A stretch of DNA of 64,000 nucleotides from Paenibacillus amylolyticus (GTDB lineage Bacteria > Bacillota > Bacilli > Paenibacillales > Paenibacillaceae), in NCBI RefSeq assembly GCF_001570725.1, contig NZ_BCNV01000001.1, forward strand, positions 3,720,001 through 3,784,000. The letters run 5' to 3'. Shown one piece after another: positions 1-8,621 of this stretch. The position numbers and the translations under genes are program-made. How positions within the stretch are numbered: the first letter of the stretch is position 1; each line of letters starts with the position of its first letter. Below the pieces are notes generated by a model, which worked only from the letters and a program-made list of their open reading frames with translations, made no database searches and was not told the origin of the DNA.

Positions 1-807
1 CTTACTGTTCACTTCTTCGGCATGCATCTTCCATGCATAGGCAAAATGCCAGAAGTTCGATTGGTCATTGAGAATGCGGATATCCGGCCAATTCTTCGCA
101 ATGTATTCGTTGTAGCTATCATCCTGATCGAGAATGATGTAGAGGACCAGTTTGTCGCTGACTTTTTTGCGAATCGTATCCCACTCCGCCGTGTCTTTAT
201 ACTGTTCCTCAATCGATTTCAGCGCTCGGGCTGTGGTATTGGTACCACCCCATGTCTGAACAATCAGATCTCGGGAATCATCGTCGAGGAAAAGAGTTTC
301 GAGGAATTCGGAACCTTCGGTTTCCTTCTCCATCTCCCCTTTATCGGAAATATTACCGATCTTGGTCATCGCTCGAAGCTGTTCCGGCTCCGGATAGCCC
401 TCCGCATGTTTGGACAAGTTCGGATAGATCTCGCCATAGGCATCGATCATGTCGTACACCCACTGTGTGCCTGTCCAGCGGAATGGTTTGATCCCCGCTT
501 CCTCGTCTCCAGCATAATGATACACGGAGCTGGTCAGGACAATGCCGGCGAGATCCATCTCATTCGAATACAGGAGGAAACGAATGACCGAGTTCATATC
601 ATCCACTTCACCGTCGGTTGTAATCACCGTTCTGCCTTTGGCAGCTTGGTTGTTTGCAGGTTCCTGGGTTTCATTTTCCGTCTGCTCTGTTGCCTGATTC
701 GGTGTGTCACTCGCGGTTTGCGGTGCTTTGGATGCGCATCCACTAATCACCAGAATGATACTGAGACAACCTGCGGCAAAACCGTTTAACCATTTTCTCT
801 TGTTCAT
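1..807 (-). CDS. Lipoprotein with nucleoside-hydrolase-like (DUF1593/Sde182-type) domain, partial
   Basis: The frame is open from an ATG at 807 to the left edge, so only the first 269 residues are visible. The N-terminus is a lipoprotein signal (basic start, hydrophobic stretch, lipobox ISGC with the Cys near residue 24), followed by a Gln/Thr/Glu-rich linker. The folded part starts with VITTDGEVDDMNS, the Asp-rich metal-site motif of nucleoside-hydrolase-like proteins, and continues with WGGTNTTARAL, typical of the DUF1593 group often found with polysaccharide-degrading genes. The ribosome site is AAAGGGGTG. Expression is predicted to depend on the upstream cre, promoter, RAT and terminator. 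The substrate is unknown; a role in glycan or glycoside use is inferred from the regulation. The family call is from memory of motifs. Confidence 0.8.
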   Translation of the reverse strand, partial: MNKRKWLNGFAAGCLSIILVISGCASKAPQTASDTPNQATEQTENETQEPANNQAAKGRTVITTDGEVDDMNSVIRFLLYSNEMDLAGIVLTSSVYHYAGDEEAGIKPFRWTGTQWVYDMIDAYGEIYPNLSKHAEGYPEPEQLRAMTKIGNISDKGEMEKETEGSEFLETLFLDDDSRDLIVQTWGGTNTTARALKSIEEQYKDTAEWDTIRKKVSDKLVLYIILDQDDSYNEYIAKNWPDIRILNDQSNFWHFAYAWKMHAEEVNSK

Positions 808-897
808 AATGCACCCCTTTCTTGTGTACAGCGTGATGTTAGTGTCGGGATAAGTACGTCCTCTGTTTTTCTATCCTTAATATGGACCGTAGAATGC

Positions 898-955
898 AAA
901 AAAACCCGAACAACAATATGAATGGCACAAAGTCCACGCATAGTGTGTTCAGGTT
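898..955 (-). terminator. RAT-controlled intrinsic terminator
   Basis: On the minus strand AACCTGAACA pairs over 10 bp with TGTTCGGGTT, followed by a run of T. The left arm overlaps the 3' end of the RAT, so RAT folding and terminator folding exclude each other. Confidence 0.88.
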
Positions 956-981
956 TTGCCTGCCCGAAGCAGTAACAATCC
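951..981 (-). promoter_or_regulatory. LicT-type ribonucleic antiterminator (RAT A)
   Basis: The minus strand starts GGATTGTTACTGC and ends GCAGGCAAAACCT, matching the RAT bound by LicT/BglG proteins in Bacillus. It lies between the promoter and the lipoprotein gene ending in the window, and overlaps the terminator stem at 898-955. Confidence 0.88.
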
Positions 982-994
982 TTATTTGAATGAA

Positions 995-1031
995 ATTATA
1001 TCATGTTCACAAATGAATGTAAACGTATTCA
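995..1031 (-). promoter_or_regulatory. Sigma-A promoter with overlapping cre site
   Basis: On the minus strand TTTACA (1018-1023), 17 bp, TATAAT (995-1000). A cre sequence, TGTAAACGTATTCA (1018-1031, plus-strand reading), fits TGNAANCGNWNNCA at every fixed position and covers the -35 box, a layout expected for CcpA repression. The intergenic stretch 808-1135 holds this promoter, RAT A, its terminator and, on the plus strand, a TATAAT at 1063-1068 that may serve the gene at 1136. Confidence 0.82.
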
Positions 1032-1135
1032 AACGTTTTTTTCGAATTTATCTTTGATATAGTATAATGCATATAGCCAAGAATCAACTGGATCGGCGTA
1101 GAACTAAACCAATTTTCCAGGAGGAATTAGACACC

Positions 1136-1786
1136 ATGCAGCAACTGGATGCGGCCTTGAGCCGTTTTGTGGAACAGCAGGATTTATATAATGAAGCTTA
1201 TGGACTTTTCCAAAATCATGATCTGCGTCCTCGCGAACAACTTCACCAACCGGAAGTGGACACACGAATACCTCTTTCTCCAGAGCTTCAGTATCTGTAC
1301 AGTCATTATGAAATGATGGATGCGGATGCGGAAGGTACACTCAAAATGAAAAATGCCGCCGTCGAGATCGGTGATGCAGCGCTGATCTCCTTTGTTGCAC
1401 CTGAACATCTGCATCGTCAGCAACGAGGTTACCGCTGGATTGGCATGAATGAACCCTATGAAGAATCCTCCACTTGGCCAAAAAATCACGTCGTCATCGC
1501 AAATGTGAACGATGATCCGATCATTGTAGATGTGGAAGGACCCAACTCTCCCGTATATGCCGCTTTTACAGGCGGAGAACCCAATCGTGTCGCTGATTCG
1601 CTGTCTGATTTTTTCAGTGCACTCGCTATCCTGATCGAAGCGGCACGGAGCTATGCCGGGGAAGTGAAAGATGAAGAAACCTATGAAACCAAGCCCGAGT
1701 ATCTGGAGCATGTGGAACCTTTATTGCAAGATCTGTTGGGAGAAGAGTATACCGCTCATCTTTTCGAGTATCTTTCCTTTTGTTAA
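1136..1786 (+). CDS. SMI1/KNR4 (SUKH)-like protein
   Basis: A 216-residue soluble protein. The start is the ATG after AGGAGGAATTAGACACC; an upstream in-frame ATG at 1067 lies on the probable promoter and is rejected. The C-terminal half carries the SUKH pattern: hydrophobic strands, then HVVIANVNDDPIIVDVEG and, further on, DSLSDFFSALAILIEA. SUKH proteins are often immunity proteins of contact-dependent or secreted toxins, but no toxin gene is adjacent here, so the role is open. The DUF1697 gene follows after 34 bp on the same strand, probably co-transcribed. The family call is moderately sure because the N-terminal half is not recognisable. Confidence 0.7.
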   Translation: MQQLDAALSRFVEQQDLYNEAYGLFQNHDLRPREQLHQPEVDTRIPLSPELQYLYSHYEMMDADAEGTLKMKNAAVEIGDAALISFVAPEHLHRQQRGYRWIGMNEPYEESSTWPKNHVVIANVNDDPIIVDVEGPNSPVYAAFTGGEPNRVADSLSDFFSALAILIEAARSYAGEVKDEETYETKPEYLEHVEPLLQDLLGEEYTAHLFEYLSFC

Positions 1787-1820
1787 AACAGTAAATTGAA
1801 GGAATTGGAGGGTCGCCCAT

Positions 1821-2384
1821 ATGATCTATGTGGCTTTGCTACGAGGTATTAATGTAGGCGGGAACAATAAAATTAATATGAAGCAGCTGAAAGAAACGTT
1901 TGAACAAGCAGGCATGCTGGATGTCGTGACCTATATCAATTCTGGCAATATTATTTTTGCCGATCATCAGGAACGTGCCGATGGGAATGCGGAGATATCG
2001 CTTTTGTTAGAACAGGCCATCGCCGCCGATTTTGGCTTACAGATCAGGGTGATGGTGCGGAATATGGATGAAATCCATAGCGTTATTCAGGCGCTGCCAG
2101 AAGAATGGGCTAATGATGACACCGCCAAAAGTGATGTGATGTTCCTCTGGGATGAGATCAATGAGCCCTCCGTGCTGGACAAGCTGCCCATCAAACCGGA
2201 AATAGGCACGCTGATCTATGTACCCGGAGCCATTTTATATTCGGTCAGCAGAGAAGATGCGTCGAAAAGTGGCATGAACAAGCTTGTGGGGTCCAAAGTC
2301 TATGCCTATATGACGGTTAGAAATGTGAATACCACACGTAAGATCTATGCACTAATGCAGGCAGCCGCTGCTGCTACGCGTTAA
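1821..2384 (+). CDS. DUF1697 family protein
   Basis: A 187-residue cytoplasmic protein beginning VALLRGINVGGNNKI near the N-terminus, the hallmark of DUF1697, followed by a conserved-looking YINSGNIIF segment. The length is normal for the family. The ribosome site is GGAGGG, 8 bp before the ATG. It lies 34 bp after the SUKH-like gene. The biochemical function of this family is not established, so none is assigned. Confidence 0.88.
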   Translation: MIYVALLRGINVGGNNKINMKQLKETFEQAGMLDVVTYINSGNIIFADHQERADGNAEISLLLEQAIAADFGLQIRVMVRNMDEIHSVIQALPEEWANDDTAKSDVMFLWDEINEPSVLDKLPIKPEIGTLIYVPGAILYSVSREDASKSGMNKLVGSKVYAYMTVRNVNTTRKIYALMQAAAAATR

Positions 2385-2454
2385 ACAGGTCGCCGTATCC
2401 GGCTTCGCAGCAGCTTGTCTCTATGGTGCATTGTAGCTTAAATCACGCAGCTAA

Positions 2455-3648
2455 CTAATGAGATCCGGCTACCGATTGGGGCTGGTTCTTTCTCATTCCC
2501 AGCATCATGATTGCCATGAAAACAACCAGAACAGCCACGAGCGTAAATGGAATATGTTTGTCCACCTGATAGAGTGTCGTTGTAAGTATTGGAGTAATGA
2601 CGGCGGATATCCCCTGAATCGCTGCTACCAATCCCGCTGCTCCTCCCTGCTGTTCTTTGCTAACCGCGAGCGAAGCACCTGCCATGAACCCCGGCATCAT
2701 CAGACCCGAACCCATACCGAACAGGAAGAATGAGAAATAGTACATGGGCAACTGGGTGAATACAAGAAACAGGATCATGCTTGCGATCAGGAAAAGGGAC
2801 CCGAGCAAAATCATCGGACGCGGCTGCCATTTCAACCACTTCATCTGAATGACTTGCATGATCAACATGGCTGCTCCAGAGAACATGAGTCCAAACGAAA
2901 CCATTCGGGCCGTCGCCGCTGGAGATAGAGCCAGTTGATCCTGAAAATAAAATCCCCCGACAACCTGCAATGTCATGATGCCAATCATCGTAACCAAGCC
3001 GGCCGCAAGGTACATTCGTAGACCGCTTTGGAATGGGTTGACTTTTGGCGTCTTTGCCTGAATGACCGGTTTGGCTGCTGGAATTAACAACAAAGCGATA
3101 ATAAACGCAGCAATCGCTATAAAAATGCCAAAATAAAGCGGCCACAGCAGACCGATGATCGTAAATGCTCCTGCAATGGCGGGTCCAAATACAAGGCCGA
3201 GTCCATTGGCAGCGCTGATAATCGCCATCCCGCTTCCCCGCTCCTCCCCTTCTGTCACATCACCCATATAGGCTTGAGCAGAAGAGAGTACGGCCGGAAT
3301 AAACATGCCGATCAGACTGCGCGTCACAATCAGAAGGGTAAGCAACACACCTCCTCCAATCCATGCATTCAATCCCCCATACAATGCCAGGGCGAATAAC
3401 GCACAGCTAACAGACATCCCTATGAACCCAATCAAAATGATGGGTTTTCTACCCTTCAGATCACTGAATCTGCCCCATACCGGAGCCATAACCGCCATCA
3501 TAATGGACCCAAGCGAAATAATAAGACCGGAATGACTTTCTTTCATGTCCAACTCGCGAATAAGCGGCGGCATAATAGGTGCAATCAGCATCAGACCCAA
3601 CATGGCTGCAAATACGCTAAAAAAAACACTTCCTCTGATTCGGTTCAT
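2455..3648 (-). CDS. MFS transporter, 12-TM drug/metabolite exporter type
   Basis: A 397-residue major facilitator protein with alternating hydrophobic segments and the loop 2-3 motif A, GRFSDLKGRKP (about residues 59-69), typical of proton antiporters. It starts at ATG after GAGGAGTG. The gene lies 111 bp downstream of an AraC regulator on the same strand, with a Fur-box-like site upstream of the regulator. That context favours export of a siderophore or another iron-linked compound, but this is inference; multidrug export is the neutral alternative. Confidence 0.86.
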   Translation of the reverse strand: MNRIRGSVFFSVFAAMLGLMLIAPIMPPLIRELDMKESHSGLIISLGSIMMAVMAPVWGRFSDLKGRKPIILIGFIGMSVSCALFALALYGGLNAWIGGGVLLTLLIVTRSLIGMFIPAVLSSAQAYMGDVTEGEERGSGMAIISAANGLGLVFGPAIAGAFTIIGLLWPLYFGIFIAIAAFIIALLLIPAAKPVIQAKTPKVNPFQSGLRMYLAAGLVTMIGIMTLQVVGGFYFQDQLALSPAATARMVSFGLMFSGAAMLIMQVIQMKWLKWQPRPMILLGSLFLIASMILFLVFTQLPMYYFSFFLFGMGSGLMMPGFMAGASLAVSKEQQGGAAGLVAAIQGISAVITPILTTTLYQVDKHIPFTLVAVLVVFMAIMMLGMRKNQPQSVAGSH

Positions 3649-3759
3649 GCTTATACACTCCTCTATATTTCAGTACAGTATCCACTGTACCTGGAGTATA
3701 CAAGGCCGAGAGAATGCTTACTGCCTCTATACGGAACAATTCACTGCAAGGCGGATTTA

Positions 3760-4719
3760 TTAATAAATCTTTTTCATCTCAGAAGGCTTCACGCCGAATT
3801 TACGATAAAATTGCTGCGAAAAGGCACTGACATTGCTGTAACCGACCGCAATGGCGGCCTCGGTGACGTTGTTATCTTGATTGCGCAGCAACTTCATGGC
3901 GCTGTCGAGACGAACCTGACGCAAATATTCGAAGACCGTACTTCCGAAAAGTGCCTTGAATCCTTTTTTTAATTTAAAATCGTTAAGCCCCACTTGTCTG
4001 GACAATGCTAGCAAAGATGGTGGATCTACCATGCAAGCCTCCATAATCTCCCGTGCCGTATGTAACTTCCGGATGTCCTCTCTAGAGAATCCCGCAGGAA
4101 TCGGCGCCAGATCAAACAGTTGGATCATGAATCGATTCAAGATCTCCAAGGCTGTCGCTTCCATCATTAAGGATGATCGATAACTGTTTTTTAATTCCAC
4201 GATCAAACTGTCGATCATCATTCGTATCCGGCTATCCAGTTGAAAGACAATCGGCTTGAACACCTTTCGCCCCAACACCTGATTAAACGCAATCGACTTG
4301 AAACTGCCCAGTTGGGCCGCTGCATAATTGAACAGAGAAACCGGAATCCCCAGAGAAAAAGAAGTATACGGCTCCCCGGCTGGAGGATGAAACCAGGCTT
4401 CAAAATCATGCATGAAAATGAGGGCCCCCTGCCCAATGGATAACGAATAATCCATGCCGGAAATATCAACATGCCGTTGACCCGACAAGGCAAATTGCAG
4501 CTCCACAATAGGCGTCTCGGAAGCAAAATACGTTGGATACGGCTGATGATATTCAACCTGGGAATATAAAATCTCAATGCCACTGTATGTCGTTACTCTT
4601 TTAATATTGCCACTGCCCGCCTTGGGAGAGAGCAGATACGTATATTCATCCTGTTGACTATAAGGTTCCTGGGTCAGGTAATGCTGATATACTACGCCTA
4701 ATGCATCATCCGTGCGCAT
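3760..4719 (-). CDS. AraC family transcriptional regulator
   Basis: A 319-residue regulator. The C-terminal part (about residues 225-319) holds two helix-turn-helix motifs, the second in AAIAVGYSNVSAFSQQFYRK followed by FGVKPSEM, which is the AraC signature. The N-terminal domain is a cupin-like sensor region resembling the siderophore-responsive PchR/YbtA group in general organisation. The ribosome site GAGGTG precedes ATG. It is upstream of and co-directional with the MFS exporter, and a Fur-box-like sequence sits 60 bp before its start, suggesting iron-responsive control of the pair. Confidence 0.88.
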   Translation of the reverse strand: MRTDDALGVVYQHYLTQEPYSQQDEYTYLLSPKAGSGNIKRVTTYSGIEILYSQVEYHQPYPTYFASETPIVELQFALSGQRHVDISGMDYSLSIGQGALIFMHDFEAWFHPPAGEPYTSFSLGIPVSLFNYAAAQLGSFKSIAFNQVLGRKVFKPIVFQLDSRIRMMIDSLIVELKNSYRSSLMMEATALEILNRFMIQLFDLAPIPAGFSREDIRKLHTAREIMEACMVDPPSLLALSRQVGLNDFKLKKGFKALFGSTVFEYLRQVRLDSAMKLLRNQDNNVTEAAIAVGYSNVSAFSQQFYRKFGVKPSEMKKIY

Positions 4720-4778
4720 CGGTATTCACCTCGCCTATAACTTGATCAGACTCGTCAGTTAAGAAAGCCTGAATTAAT

Positions 4779-4793
4779 TGATAATGATTCTCA
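4779..4793 (-). promoter_or_regulatory. Candidate Fur box
   Basis: TGATAATGATTCTCA (plus strand) matches 14 of 15 positions of the Bacillus 7-1-7 Fur consensus TGATAATNATTATCA. It lies 60-74 bp upstream of the AraC start codon, in the AraC/LysR intergenic gap. Confidence 0.62.
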
Positions 4794-4843
4794 ATTAATT
4801 CTAGCGTATTTTCTCCCGTTCGACCAGACCCAAAACAAGATCG

Positions 4844-5737
4844 TTACCCTTTAGACTGAAACCGATCCAGAAAACGTTGAATAATAAGGTTCGAGGACTT
4901 GCTCTCCCGCATGACCCAGCCAATTGAAATAACACGTTGTATGCCCTCAATCTCAAGGGTGGTAAAGTCATAATGCAATACACTTCTGTCATGTGTGAAG
5001 GAGTATTCATGCCCAATCGTTACAGCATTTAATTGAGCAAGCGCGGCATTGACCACTTCAGAATTGTTGGTTCGAAATAGTACATCCACCTCGCCTACCC
5101 TTTGTGAAAGTTCCCCTATGAAATCATCCACCAGCTCGTCATTAAATAACACAAGCGTCTCATTCTTCAACTCGTGCAAGGAGATTGACTTTTGATCTGC
5201 CAACCGGTTCGTAAGATTCACGCACGCGCGCATGACGCCTTCATCAATCGGTACAAAGTGTAGTCCTGCCAGGTGCTGCTCCATATCATCTTGGTAAAGG
5301 GCAATCAGGCCGAGATCCACCTGTTTGTTACGGACATCTTTGATAATATTGCGTGCAGCACTCTCGGAAAGTTCAAATTTCAGATCAGGGTACCGCTTCT
5401 TCATACTCGCGATCGTAGGTATAATACCGGGTACACCACCGGGTATGGCTGACAATCGCAGTTCTCCACGGATGGACTCTCCAATATATTGGGCATCCTC
5501 TTTGATCGTTTGTACCATGTCCACGATGGATTTCATTTTATCCAAAATCGGCTTGGCCTGCTCCAGCACAACCGCACCATTACGGGAACGACTGAACAAG
5601 GGCATGCCAAGCTCATTCTCCAGACGTGTTATGGCCTGACTGATGGTAGATTGCGTTACTGACAGGGCCGAAGCAGCCAGCGTAATTGATTTTGTTTTTT
5701 CCACTTCAAGTACATATTGCATTTGTTCCAAATTCAT
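4844..5737 (-). CDS. LysR family transcriptional regulator
   Basis: A 297-residue LysR regulator: N-terminal winged helix with MQYVLEVEKTKSITLAASAL, followed by SQSTISQAITRLENELG-like recognition helix residues (here VTQSTISQAITRLENELG), then a periplasmic-binding-protein-like effector domain. ATG at 5737 is chosen over TTG at 5743 because AGAGG is then 6 bp away. It is divergent from an SDR dehydrogenase, the usual LysR arrangement, so it probably controls that gene and itself. The inducer is unknown. Confidence 0.9.
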   Translation of the reverse strand: MNLEQMQYVLEVEKTKSITLAASALSVTQSTISQAITRLENELGMPLFSRSRNGAVVLEQAKPILDKMKSIVDMVQTIKEDAQYIGESIRGELRLSAIPGGVPGIIPTIASMKKRYPDLKFELSESAARNIIKDVRNKQVDLGLIALYQDDMEQHLAGLHFVPIDEGVMRACVNLTNRLADQKSISLHELKNETLVLFNDELVDDFIGELSQRVGEVDVLFRTNNSEVVNAALAQLNAVTIGHEYSFTHDRSVLHYDFTTLEIEGIQRVISIGWVMRESKSSNLIIQRFLDRFQSKG

Positions 5738-5760
5738 AGACAACCTCTATCCTTCTATCA

Positions 5761-5824
5761 TTAATTTTATTTAAGTTAACTACATTTTTGTTAAATATAC
5801 ATGAATCATAAAATTAAGTATACT
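5761..5824 (+). promoter_or_regulatory. SDR promoter with long-spaced inverted repeat (LysR operator candidate)
   Basis: TTAATTTTAT at 5761-5770 is repeated perfectly inverted as ATAAAATTAA at 5808-5817, 37 bp apart. A promoter TATACA (5796-5801), 17 bp, TATACT (5819-5824) faces the SDR gene, with the right arm inside its spacer. This fits a LysR-type operator but is not proven; AT-richness makes chance repeats more likely. Confidence 0.45.
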
Positions 5825-5885
5825 TTGAACTGAAGGTAAATGTAAGCGAAATCATGTTATCTCACTAGACAAAGGAGCGCTATAT

Positions 5886-6668
5886 ATGAATACGTATGAG
5901 AACCGTTTTGCAGGTAAAGTAGCCATTGTTACAGGAGGAGCATCCGGTATCGGTTATGCCATTGCAAGACGACTTGTCCAAGAAGGGGCTTCTGTACTTG
6001 CCGCTGATTTGAATACTGAACGTTTGGAAGCGATCCAAGGCGAACTTGGGGAACGTTTTGTCGGGGTTAAAGCCAATGTGACCGTTGAAACAGATGTGGA
6101 GGAAATGGTTCAATCTGCTGTTAAACGATTTGGAAAGCTGGATCTGGCTTTTAATGTGGCTGGTGCATCCCGAGCAGGCGTAATCACTGAACTCTCCGAG
6201 AAGGACTGGGACTTTACCGTGGATCTATGTATGAAGGGAGTCTTCCTGAGCATGAAACACGAAGCGATTGAGATGGCCAAACATGGTGGCGGAGCCATTG
6301 TGAACGTAGCTTCTCTCAACTCCCAGGTACCTATGTATGCCGGATCGGCCTATGCTTCTGCCAAAGCTGGCGTCGAAATGCTCACTAAGAACGGAGCGCT
6401 TGAAATGGCTCGCAACGGTATTCGTGTGAATGCCATTCTTCCTGGCCTGATCGATACACCGCTAACTGCTGAACTGCTCTCCAATGCAGATATTAAAGAA
6501 GCTTATATGGAGCGCATTCCTATGAAACGGGCTGCACAGCCGGAAGAAATGACAGGACCTGCCTTGTTCCTCGCGAGTGAGGATGCGGGTTATGTATCGG
6601 GTTCCAGTCTGATCGTGGATGGTGCTTGGGCGACTACCGGTTATCCGGACTTGAGCCGCTGGTTCTAA
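5886..6668 (+). CDS. Short-chain dehydrogenase/reductase (SDR)
   Basis: A 260-residue classical SDR. The cofactor motif TGGASGIG is at residues 16-23, the catalytic pair is in YASAK, and NVASLNS carries the catalytic Ser region. The C-terminus GSSLIVDGAW is typical of SDR enzymes. It is likely an NAD(P)-dependent alcohol/ketone or sugar oxidoreductase; the substrate cannot be told. The ribosome site AAGGAG precedes ATG. It is divergent from the LysR regulator and followed by a hairpin terminator. Confidence 0.93.
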   Translation: MNTYENRFAGKVAIVTGGASGIGYAIARRLVQEGASVLAADLNTERLEAIQGELGERFVGVKANVTVETDVEEMVQSAVKRFGKLDLAFNVAGASRAGVITELSEKDWDFTVDLCMKGVFLSMKHEAIEMAKHGGGAIVNVASLNSQVPMYAGSAYASAKAGVEMLTKNGALEMARNGIRVNAILPGLIDTPLTAELLSNADIKEAYMERIPMKRAAQPEEMTGPALFLASEDAGYVSGSSLIVDGAWATTGYPDLSRWF

Positions 6669-6720
6669 CCTATCAAAAGGTATAAATCTCCAGGGCTCTG
6701 CCCCACACTAACGTAAAGTA

Positions 6721-6761
6721 AAGCCTATTGGACAGAAATCATTCTGCCGATAGGCTTTTTG
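6721..6761 (+). terminator. Intrinsic terminator after SDR gene
   Basis: AAGCCTAT plus TGG/CAG pairs with CTGCCGATAGGCTT and is followed by a T run. Confidence 0.85.
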
Positions 6762-6896
6762 TTTGCATTCATATCTGGAAAACATCATTTTTTACACAAA
6801 TTGCAGACTTCTCTTACCTCTCCTTAACATAAGCTCCCTATACTTAAACAATTGTACAACTCATCACACACGAAACGATAAAGGGGATCTGGAACA

Positions 6897-8483
6897 TTGA
6901 AAAAGAGAAATCAATGGCTTGCCGTTCTGTCGATGACTGCCATTCTAACCGCAGGAGCAACAAGCTACACATCCATGATTCATGCTGCTGACGCGAGTAA
7001 AACCACCAATGATCATGTCGTATTGCGTACAGCCATACAGAATATGCAGGGTACGGTTACATGGAACAGAAGCAGTCGCAGTGTTGATATCCAGATCGCA
7101 GATACCAAAGTACAACTTCCTGTAGGAACGTCCTCAGCCACCATCAACGGTGTGAAAATTCCTCTGGATAGTAAAAGCTATATCACCAACGGGACAACGT
7201 ATGTATCCTCCCAAACACTTCAATTAATCACGGATCAATTGATCCTGAATCAAAATAAATCCGGTTTTGAACGGACCGCCTCCTTCCAGATGCCTGGTGG
7301 CAAAGCAGAAATATCAGCCTCTACGCCAGATGGACAGCGCCTGCTCGTAACCGAAGCGGACAATGGCAGCATCACCATACTGGATATCGCTGACCTAAAA
7401 AACATCAATGTATTGAAGACGGTCAGCTTCCATGACCTCTCCGCCAAAGCTGAAGTCACAAGCGTAACCGTGTCCAAAGATGGAAAATATGGTCTTGCAG
7501 TTATTCGCACTGGTGATACGGACAGTGAGGCAAACAAAGGATTGCTTGCCATTGTGGATCTGACAACCTACAAAACCGTCAAAACGTATGAACTCGGTAT
7601 TGGTCCTGACTCGATTGCACTGTCACCTGACGGTCTGCATGCGGTGATCGCGATAGAAGATGAAGAGCTGAATAAGGCTACCGATGAAATTGACTATGCC
7701 AACACCAAACGTCCGGGTAGCATTATGGTTGTATCTTTTGCTGGCGGGAACGTATTGGAGGGTGAAATCACCAACTTGCCGGTATCGCTGGACAATGTAG
7801 AAGGCGCCATCTATCCGCATGATCCACAACCGGAGTATGTTGCCATTAGTCCGGATAGCAAGACAGCAGCCATCACGTTACAGGAGAACAATGTCGTGGC
7901 CATCGTAGATTTGGAGACCAAAAAGATCAGTTCCATCTTCGCACTTGGTACCACTTCACATCAAGCCGATCTGAAAGATGACGGTATCGTTCAGTTTAAA
8001 GAGACGTTGACTGCTCGTTATGAACCGGATGGGATTGCTTTCTCGGCAGATGGTAAATACCTGCTGACAGCCAATGAAGGAGACTTGGGCAAGAATGAAT
8101 TTGAGGATGGTGTAAAAGCAGGCGGACGTAATATTGCTGTCTGGAATCTGCAAGGCCAACGGATGTACGATAGCCAAAACCTCATTGACGAGGCAACCGC
8201 CATGGTTGGCTTGTACCCCGATGATCGTAGCCCCAACAAAGGTAGCGAAGTGGAGAATCTGACCGTTGCTACTGTAGACGGCACAACATATGCCGCGGTA
8301 GCTTCCGAACGGGCAGATGCCATTTTGTTCTTCGATCTTGCTGATCCGGTTTATCCGGACTATCTGGGTCTGATCCCTACAGCCGGAGAGTCGCCAGAGG
8401 GAATCCATCGGGTAAATGGACGTAGCCTGTTTGTAAGTGCTGATGAAAGCACGGGAACACTTAGTTTTTTTGCCAAGAAATAG
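6897..8483 (+). CDS. Secreted beta-propeller protein with copper-amine-oxidase-like stalk domain (choice-of-anchor I type)
   Basis: A 528-residue secreted protein starting at TTG after AAAGGGGAT. Residues 1-31 form a Sec signal peptide ending in HAA. Residues about 45-120 resemble the copper-amine-oxidase-like N domain (VTWNRSSRSVDIQI, then ITNGTTYVSSQTL), a cell-wall module common in Paenibacillus. The rest is a seven-bladed-type propeller with repeated SPDG/SKDGKYG/SADGKYL turns and the LTANEGD and DDRSPNKGSEVE signatures of choice-of-anchor I proteins. Relatives sit on the cell surface; the enzymatic role is unclear (some relatives are fused to phosphoesterases). No reliable Pho box was found upstream. 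Confidence 0.8.
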   Translation: MKKRNQWLAVLSMTAILTAGATSYTSMIHAADASKTTNDHVVLRTAIQNMQGTVTWNRSSRSVDIQIADTKVQLPVGTSSATINGVKIPLDSKSYITNGTTYVSSQTLQLITDQLILNQNKSGFERTASFQMPGGKAEISASTPDGQRLLVTEADNGSITILDIADLKNINVLKTVSFHDLSAKAEVTSVTVSKDGKYGLAVIRTGDTDSEANKGLLAIVDLTTYKTVKTYELGIGPDSIALSPDGLHAVIAIEDEELNKATDEIDYANTKRPGSIMVVSFAGGNVLEGEITNLPVSLDNVEGAIYPHDPQPEYVAISPDSKTAAITLQENNVVAIVDLETKKISSIFALGTTSHQADLKDDGIVQFKETLTARYEPDGIAFSADGKYLLTANEGDLGKNEFEDGVKAGGRNIAVWNLQGQRMYDSQNLIDEATAMVGLYPDDRSPNKGSEVENLTVATVDGTTYAAVASERADAILFFDLADPVYPDYLGLIPTAGESPEGIHRVNGRSLFVSADESTGTLSFFAKK

Positions 8484-8535
8484 ATCGAGCGCCCTTGGTA
8501 AGCAAAGGCTGAAATGAATGGTTTCACGTTGTATT

Positions 8536-8578
8536 GAGCAGGAGGGGGCGAAAAGCCCCTATCCTCTCATGCTGTTTT
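8536..8578 (+). terminator. Probable terminator after propeller gene
   Basis: A GC-rich hairpin (GGGGGC GAAA AGCCCC core, with flanking GGAG/CTC and AGCA/TGCT pairs) followed by GTTTTAC. The T run is short. Confidence 0.5.
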
Positions 8579-8621
8579 ACATGCTATTCCACGTATCCAC
8601 ATATAGTAGTACAAACGATTA

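Noticed and set aside
22..789. 255-codon open frame on the plus strand
   Set aside because: It lies opposite the lipoprotein gene, lacks a ribosome site, and its translation shows no family pattern, whereas the minus-strand frame has a signal peptide and motif.
898..985. T-box or metabolite riboswitch in the first leader
   Set aside because: Fully explained by a RAT and its overlapping terminator; no T-box or known aptamer core is present.
6791..6840. Pho-box-like hexamers (TTTACA, TTACCT, TTAACA) before the propeller gene
   Set aside because: Spacing is irregular (4, 7 and 8 bp) instead of the 11-bp period seen before alkaline phosphatase.
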